Source: Brevipalpus yothersi
Taxonomy: Eukaryota > Arthropoda > Arachnida > Trombidiformes > Tenuipalpidae
Direction of reading: 5' to 3'
Assembly (NCBI GenBank): GCA_003956705.1
Contig: QZCP01000132.1
Coordinates: 44,812-108,811 of the forward strand
Length of the DNA: 64,000 bases
Below the pieces are notes generated by a model. That model searched no databases. It was not told where the DNA came from and was given only the letters and a program-made list of their open reading frames with translations. Position 1 is the first letter of the stretch. Each line of letters starts with the position of its first letter. Positions 58,871-64,000 of this stretch are shown piece by piece. Made by a program: the position numbers and the translations under genes.

Positions 58871-60736
58871 TCAGTAATAATTGATTGAGTTAATCCAATT
58901 GAATGATTGATCATATTCGCTCGCACGATTGTTGGCTGAATTATTGAAACAATCATTATTAAAAACTTGTTCCGTTTGATATGGACCAACGGAAAGAGAG
59001 CAGCTAGGAGTTGTTAAATTAGAGGAAGAGTCTGATGAATCGGAAGAATCAGACGATTGTCCATTAACTTCCACTGTTCTTTGGGTTTCATTTTTTCTTT
59101 CCAATTCCAATCGCATTATGGTGTGTATAAAATGAGTTCTCACTCGCATGGGATTGAACTCAACTCTTCCATTTTGATTACCACATCCATCTCTGGTACA
59201 ACCACAGGGAAAAGATAATCGATCTACTTGACACTTGATTCCCGCTAAGGAACACTGGCATGTCTCTGGATCACAGTAAATTTGACATTCACATCCACAA
59301 TTTTCTCGAGAAGCTCGTATACTGCGACACTCTTCCTTTTCCACGGTCTCAATTTTACGTACACCCGATTCACGGAGAAGAGCTCGCCTTTGACGTAGTG
59401 GCACAGGTTGAAGAAAATAGCAGCTATCCCACTCCAATTCGGAATCCGATATATCACTAATATCATCATTAGAATCTTCCTCTGACTCAGATGTTGATCC
59501 GGAACTTTGATATGGAAACATGCGAGCAAACTTTCGCTGACGAATAAGAATATCACGATGGACGCGCCTTTTCTCTTCAGCATGAGCGTCCAGGGTAAAG
59601 TCGCGTGAAGCAAAATGTTGTAAGTCCATTCCGAGCGTTGAGCCGCCTTGACTTGGAACACAAGTAAAACCTTGTGACCGAGGAAAATAGAATACAGTGA
59701 CTCCCTTGAATTTAACTGATTTCTTGTTGTTGGAACAAGAATTAGTAGTATTGTTATTATTATTGTTTCTAGAAGTTTTTAGAAGACTTTTGATCAATTT
59801 ATTTACACTTCCAGTACCACTTCCAGTGCCACTACTACTACTGCTACTGTTACTACTACTGTTCGAGGATGAGTTTGAATCATCCAAAGAGTTGGTTTCA
59901 GAAGAGGTTACATTTCCAACACATTCTTCGCTGACAATCAAATCAAATTGATGGGTGGAGATAGAGGTAGAGGTGGATGGAAGTTGCTGGTAAAGTTGAT
60001 GGTGGTCAACTAGGTGGGGAAGAAACTGTGGGTGTTCATTTTCTCCGTTTTCTTGGGACTGTTGGTGTTGTTGTGATGGTACTTGCTGTTCTTCAATATG
60101 ACAAACGACTTGTTCCGAGAGAGGAGAAGAAGAAGACGAAGAGGTGGAGGCTGAGGTTGGAAATAATATTATTTCATGTTCAGTTTTAAGTCTTTTCACT
60201 TTGGAAAATTGTTCACTGTCTGGTTCATTTTCAATAGAAACTTCATTACTAATATTTGGACTCAGTAACACTTGAGATGAAAGTAAGTCTTGACTCTCAT
60301 GGTGTTGTAAGTGAGAAAAGATAGTGGAAGTCTCGTCAATGACTTCAACGATTTGATCTTCGGTTGGGTAAGAGTCGGAAAGTGAGGCGATTGATTGTTG
60401 ATCATGAAACAATTGTTGTTGTTGATGTTGCTGGTGGTGTTGGTTTTGGTGGTGTAGTTGTTGCTGTTGGTATGGATAGCCGTCAGTTACAGTTACCACA
60501 ATAGTTGAATCTATGACCTCTTCTGATTCCACCTCAATGGCATTACCAGGAGTCACATTTACCGCCTCATCACACACTATACCACTGGAAGTGGATGAAT
60601 AGGAATCTTCACCATTTGCCGTGTAGGATGACTCAATGGTAACTGAAGGAAAATCAACGATAGAAGTATCACTACACACGGCCAAGTGTGGATTGATCAG
60701 ATCAAGCGAACCACTATCCATAATTGAAGTATACAT
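58871..60736 (-). CDS. Cysteine/serine-rich nuclear protein (CSRNP / Axud1 family)
   Basis: A single open coding exon of 621 codons. The N-terminal half is Ser-, Gln- and His-rich low complexity. The conserved core begins at KKSVKFKGVTVFYFPRSQGF, continues through GGSTLGMDLQHFASRDFTLD, and reaches the Cys-rich segment CGCECQIYCDPETCQCSLAG, KCQVDRLSFPCGCTRDGCGN and GRVEFNPMRVRTHFIHTIMRL, all diagnostic of CSRNP. Fly Axud1 and the vertebrate CSRNP1-3 are nuclear, DNA-binding and induced by Axin/JNK-type signals; they influence proliferation and apoptosis. The start MYTSIMDSG is the first ATG in frame; the second Met, five codons on, is equally possible. Confidence 0.93.
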   Translation of the reverse strand: MYTSIMDSGSLDLINPHLAVCSDTSIVDFPSVTIESSYTANGEDSYSSTSSGIVCDEAVNVTPGNAIEVESEEVIDSTIVVTVTDGYPYQQQQLHHQNQHHQQHQQQQLFHDQQSIASLSDSYPTEDQIVEVIDETSTIFSHLQHHESQDLLSSQVLLSPNISNEVSIENEPDSEQFSKVKRLKTEHEIILFPTSASTSSSSSSPLSEQVVCHIEEQQVPSQQHQQSQENGENEHPQFLPHLVDHHQLYQQLPSTSTSISTHQFDLIVSEECVGNVTSSETNSLDDSNSSSNSSSNSSSSSSGTGSGTGSVNKLIKSLLKTSRNNNNNNTTNSCSNNKKSVKFKGVTVFYFPRSQGFTCVPSQGGSTLGMDLQHFASRDFTLDAHAEEKRRVHRDILIRQRKFARMFPYQSSGSTSESEEDSNDDISDISDSELEWDSCYFLQPVPLRQRRALLRESGVRKIETVEKEECRSIRASRENCGCECQIYCDPETCQCSLAGIKCQVDRLSFPCGCTRDGCGNQNGRVEFNPMRVRTHFIHTIMRLELERKNETQRTVEVNGQSSDSSDSSDSSSNLTTPSCSLSVGPYQTEQVFNNDCFNNSANNRASEYDQSFNWINSINYY

Positions 60737-61598
60737 TCATACAGAATGCTTAATGGTGGAACATGAACATGAACATTTAATCAAAATATTCTCATGAAAA
60801 AAGAATCAAGTAGAACTAATATAACTTAACTTATTATAAACTATCCATAGTTGTGGATATACATTCTCTCTCTCTCTTTCTCTTTCTCTCACAAAAGTCC
60901 ACGAAAATGTGTGTAGTGTGTGTGTGCGTATTTTGGGACCTCAAACATACACACACACGATAACGAAAAAGATTTGAGATGTGAGGTTAAGAGAAGAATT
61001 CCAAATACTGAGCCAACTTGAACCATTCACTTTGCCTTGCAAGCTTCATTCTAGCCAGCAAAAGTGAGCATATCAGCATTGTGTGCCATCTAGACACTTT
61101 GCCATGCTTTATCAAACTCAAACACACACTAATCTTTCCTACTATTGGCTCAAATCAATAGGCCACACCTCCAGCTGAATCATGCTGCCATCATAGTTGG
61201 GCGGTTCTCGAAGGGAAACATAACGATTGTGTGTGAGTGCATGTGTGTGTGTGTGTGTGTGGAAGAGAAAGAGAAAGAAAGAGAAAGAGAGAGAGAGATG
61301 TGAACATTTCAAATCCAAGGCTTTTTCTCTTTCTTCTCTTTCCATCAGCAAGAGAAAGAGAAAGAAAGAGAGGGACTGAAGAGAGAGGGAAAAGAAAAAC
61401 ATGAGAGAGAGAGACTGAAGTCTCTTTCCCCTTCTCTCTCTCTCTCTCTTGTGAATCGATTCTTTCTCTCTTTCTTCCTTTCCTTTCCTCTCTCTCCCTA
61501 TTTTTCCCTCTCTTTCTTTCTCGCTTCCCTTCATTCTCTCTCTCCTCTCTCTCTCTTTTCTCTCTCCTCCAGTGACGGTGTTGTCCGTTGCTCGAATC

Positions 61599-61601
<3 letters not shown>

Positions 61602-61634
<33 letters not shown>
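61602..61634. repeat. (GA)n microsatellite
   Basis: A GA run of about 16 units at the end of a 0.4-kb polypurine/polypyrimidine stretch. Confidence 0.95.
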
Positions 61635-61637
<3 letters not shown>

Positions 61638-63940
61638 GTAACCCTCTTTCTGGTTCCTCTCTCTTTTTCTCTTCTTCCTTCTTTCTAGCTTATACTCAAA
61701 GTATTCTAGAATTTTGCGATGAAAATCAAGTATAATAATCAATTTCTATTGGATGGAGATGCAAGTATTGGCAAAAGAATTGTTGGAATAAGTATCTTAT
61801 GATTGAAAATTAAGCAGCGAGAACAAAAAAACTAGTTGAATTGCAGCTCAAGTTTACCTCTAAAACTGAACTCAAGTTTATGTGAGTCTCTCTCTCTCTC
61901 TTTCTCCTTCTCTTTCTCCTTCTCTTTCTTTTTCTCTCTTCTCGCTCAGCTCAACTCAGCTCATGAAAAAGAGAAACGAGAAAGGAAGCGAAAAACTGAC
62001 AAGAGAAACCAAATGTTCTGAGGCTGTACTTTCGGCCGAATATCGAAAAACTGATCCTTGAATTTCAGGCTCATCTGAAGGAGGAACATCATTCAATATT
62101 GATTTTTTGCTTCGCATGTACAGATTAATGGAAAATTTTCAACTCATAATACTCGCTTCCCAGAAAAAGAGACTGAAAATTTACCATCAAAGGCAAATTT
62201 TTTGGAAAAATTACTCCAGGTCCAAATTTTATTCCAATACATAGTAAAATTCAAGTATTCCTTGCTCAGCAGACTCAATATCCAATATTCCTTCTCTTCT
62301 AGCAAGGTATCAAACTGCGGTTCTCAAGCACAGCTACTGGCTGTGTTCTCAAGCCGGTTGATAGTTGGAAGCATTCGCCTGACTGGCGAGCTGAGCTGAG
62401 CATAGTTAAAGCTGAGTTGAGTGAAGTTGAGAGAGGAAAAAAACTGGTTTCTTGGAACTGAGAAAACACATAACAGACCTGTTTGGCCTGGCCTGATTCT
62501 CGCCCGCTCGCTTGCTTGCTTGCTTGCTTTAGAGTGCTGAGAAGAAAGCTCTCCAAATTGGAGACTTTAGCACTGGAATACAAGAAAATAAGTTCTGAAC
62601 CGAAGTTCTGAACCGAAGTTCTGAACTCGAGAGAGGAAAAAAGAGAGAGAGAGAGAGAGAGAAGATGGATCGATTTTCTCGATCAATATTCTGCTGTTTT
62701 ATTCTCTATGTGAGTGTGTATGTGTGTGCGCTCAATAGAAGACCATAGAGAAGACCTCGATCTTATGGAATGATTTTTCCAGCCTGGAATGGATCGAGAA
62801 AATAGGAAAAAAAGATTGAAAACAAAAGTATTATTCCAAAAAAAAAGAAAAATCTTAATGCTCTTAATCAAGTAGGGAAACAAGAAATTGTTCTACATGT
62901 GGAAGCTTTCGAATATTCGTTACTTCAACTTCTCGATGGACAATTCAAATCACTTTTGTAGTTGGTAATTTTCCGGTACCACAGCATATCGAAGGTGCCA
63001 GTATTTGTATTTTTCTCTATTAATCTCTTGAATATTTCTCTTCGGACTGAATTCTTGAAGAGATCGGAGATCAGGAAGAGAGGATTAAGAAAAATCAGAG
63101 AACTTCCCGTTCCTCTGAAATATGATCTCAATTAAATAGGTTGCACCAATAAGAATGTGGATTTATTGATAATGAGAAACACATGGTCATCTAGTCCTTT
63201 GATTTTCCTTCAATTTCAATAAATGAGCCAAAAAATTATTCAGTTCAATCTTCTCGGAACACCTTTCCTATAATTTCTGTGAACTAATTATCATAAAGAA
63301 TCAGTTCATTTCAACATGTAAGCAAAAGCAACAGCTCTATGCCTGATCGTTTTTATTGTGCTGTAGAATTTATTTGAATCATGTAAAAATAATATAATCG
63401 AAACATCCCGGCTTTTCTCAGGGAAAGGAAAAGAGATGCTGCTTTCGTTTCATGAAAAAAAATTCCCAAAATACCATAATAAACACAGATAAAGCTCAAA
63501 TTTTCACTGATAGCTGACGTCCTTACCTTACATAATTAGAGTTATAAAACCGAATTGTCATTAGATTCTCTTTTGCTTTTAACTTTTACTCTTTTAACTC
63601 CCTATCATGCAGCTCATGACAAGACGATGAGTGATCATTTCAAGAAAACCAATACGACTAAAAGAAATCGAATGATTGAATAAGATATTCTTCTATTCAA
63701 TCCTCTGGTCACACTTTTATCAGACTTTTGTGAACCTTTTCTGACTAACCAAGTCCAATAGTCGACACTTCTTGTGATAAGATAAAATATGTCCATCTTA
63801 TGATCATTAGTCATCGCAAAATTTTGCCTTATTGCTAAAAAATGGATAGCTCAAAACAGGCAAAAAAAATTGAGCATGAAAATTTGATCTCGAAGTCAAG
63901 TTGTTCAGTTGAAGCTGTTGTGAAAACGAAAAAGAATAAG

Positions 63941-63943
<3 letters not shown>

Positions 63944-64000
<57 letters not shown>
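63944..64000. repeat. (AG)n microsatellite reaching the window edge
   Basis: A perfect AG run of at least 28 units; its true length is cut off by the end of the window. Confidence 0.97.

Larger units (their letters stand above)
60737..64000. other. CSRNP 5' flank and low-complexity interval
   Basis: GA/TC-rich low-complexity sequence dominates 61250-61680 and 61885-61950, with (GA)n at 61602-61634 and an AG run from 63944 to the window end. Translated frames here are Glu/Arg- or Ser/Leu-rich and result from the repeats. The first few hundred bases are probably CSRNP 5' UTR and promoter. No gene recognised in 62000-64000. Confidence 0.5.

Noticed and set aside
61142..61742. Two long minus-strand open frames rich in Glu, Arg and Ser
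   Set aside because: They arise entirely from GA/TC low-complexity sequence upstream of CSRNP; no conserved residues.
1..64000. CRISPR arrays, operons, ribosome binding sites, tRNA or rRNA genes
   Set aside because: The window is clearly eukaryotic. The only regular direct repeats are microsatellites, LTRs and the retrotransposon leader array. No cloverleaf or rRNA sequence was noticed, though small RNA genes could escape reading by eye.

Overview
This is a nuclear genome window from an animal, very probably an arthropod. Its genes are split by GT-AG introns, many of only 50-300 bp, the DNA is AT-rich, and long (GA)n/(TC)n microsatellites are common. An innexin and a fatty acyl-CoA reductase point to an ecdysozoan or arthropod. 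A mite or other small chelicerate is my best guess, but I cannot prove it. Exons were joined by hand from splice consensus, reading phase and family alignment from memory, so start codons and first exons are the least certain parts.

Layout. 1-12 kb: an F-BAR/C1/RhoGAP gene of the ARHGAP29/ARHGAP45/GMIP/SPV-1 type (+). 13-15 kb: Rabex-5 (+). 15.6-16.2 kb: frataxin (+). 16.6-17.7 kb: TXNL1 (-). 18.4-23.2 kb: the Nup98-Nup96 precursor (+). 23.5-25.6 kb: a fatty acyl-CoA reductase (-). 25.6-30.9 kb: a gene-poor stretch with possible decayed coding fragments. 30.9-33.6 kb: an innexin (-). 33.6-37.2 kb: nothing recognised except 5' sequence of the next gene. 37.2-38.4 kb: Rab14 (+). 38.9-39.4 kb: Sec61 beta (-). 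40.1-40.9 kb: a small F-box protein (+). 41.1-42.1 kb: the catalytic tRNA-splicing endonuclease subunit TSEN34 (-). 42.7-45.7 kb: an SLC17-type transporter (-). 46.6-57.5 kb: a compact perlecan-like gene (-). 58.9-60.7 kb: a CSRNP/Axud1 nuclear protein (-). 60.7-64 kb: mainly low-complexity sequence.

The most striking structure is inside one perlecan intron. A Tc1-type transposon (47851-55168, flanked by TA, matching 26-bp ends, DD34E transposase with one frameshift) was itself split by a Ty3/gypsy LTR retrotransposon. That element (49105-55134) has 341-bp LTRs that look identical by eye, a GCCT target duplication, and open gag and pol. Removing both leaves an intron of about 83 bp, like its neighbours. 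The retroelement appears to make Gag-Pol by -1 frameshifting on a T TTA AAC site beside the gag stop. Its 5' leader is built from roughly seven degenerate 179-bp tandem repeats.

The genes are mostly unrelated housekeeping functions: small-GTPase and endosome control (RhoGAP, Rabex-5, Rab14), secretion (Sec61 beta), nuclear pore, iron-sulfur metabolism, redox, and tRNA splicing. Two are extracellular or junctional (perlecan-like, innexin). Neighbours are often convergent with short 3' gaps (NUP98/FAR 0.3 kb, F-box/TSEN34 0.27 kb, frataxin/TXNL1 0.42 kb) or divergent from shared promoters (TXNL1/NUP98, SEC61B/F-box).
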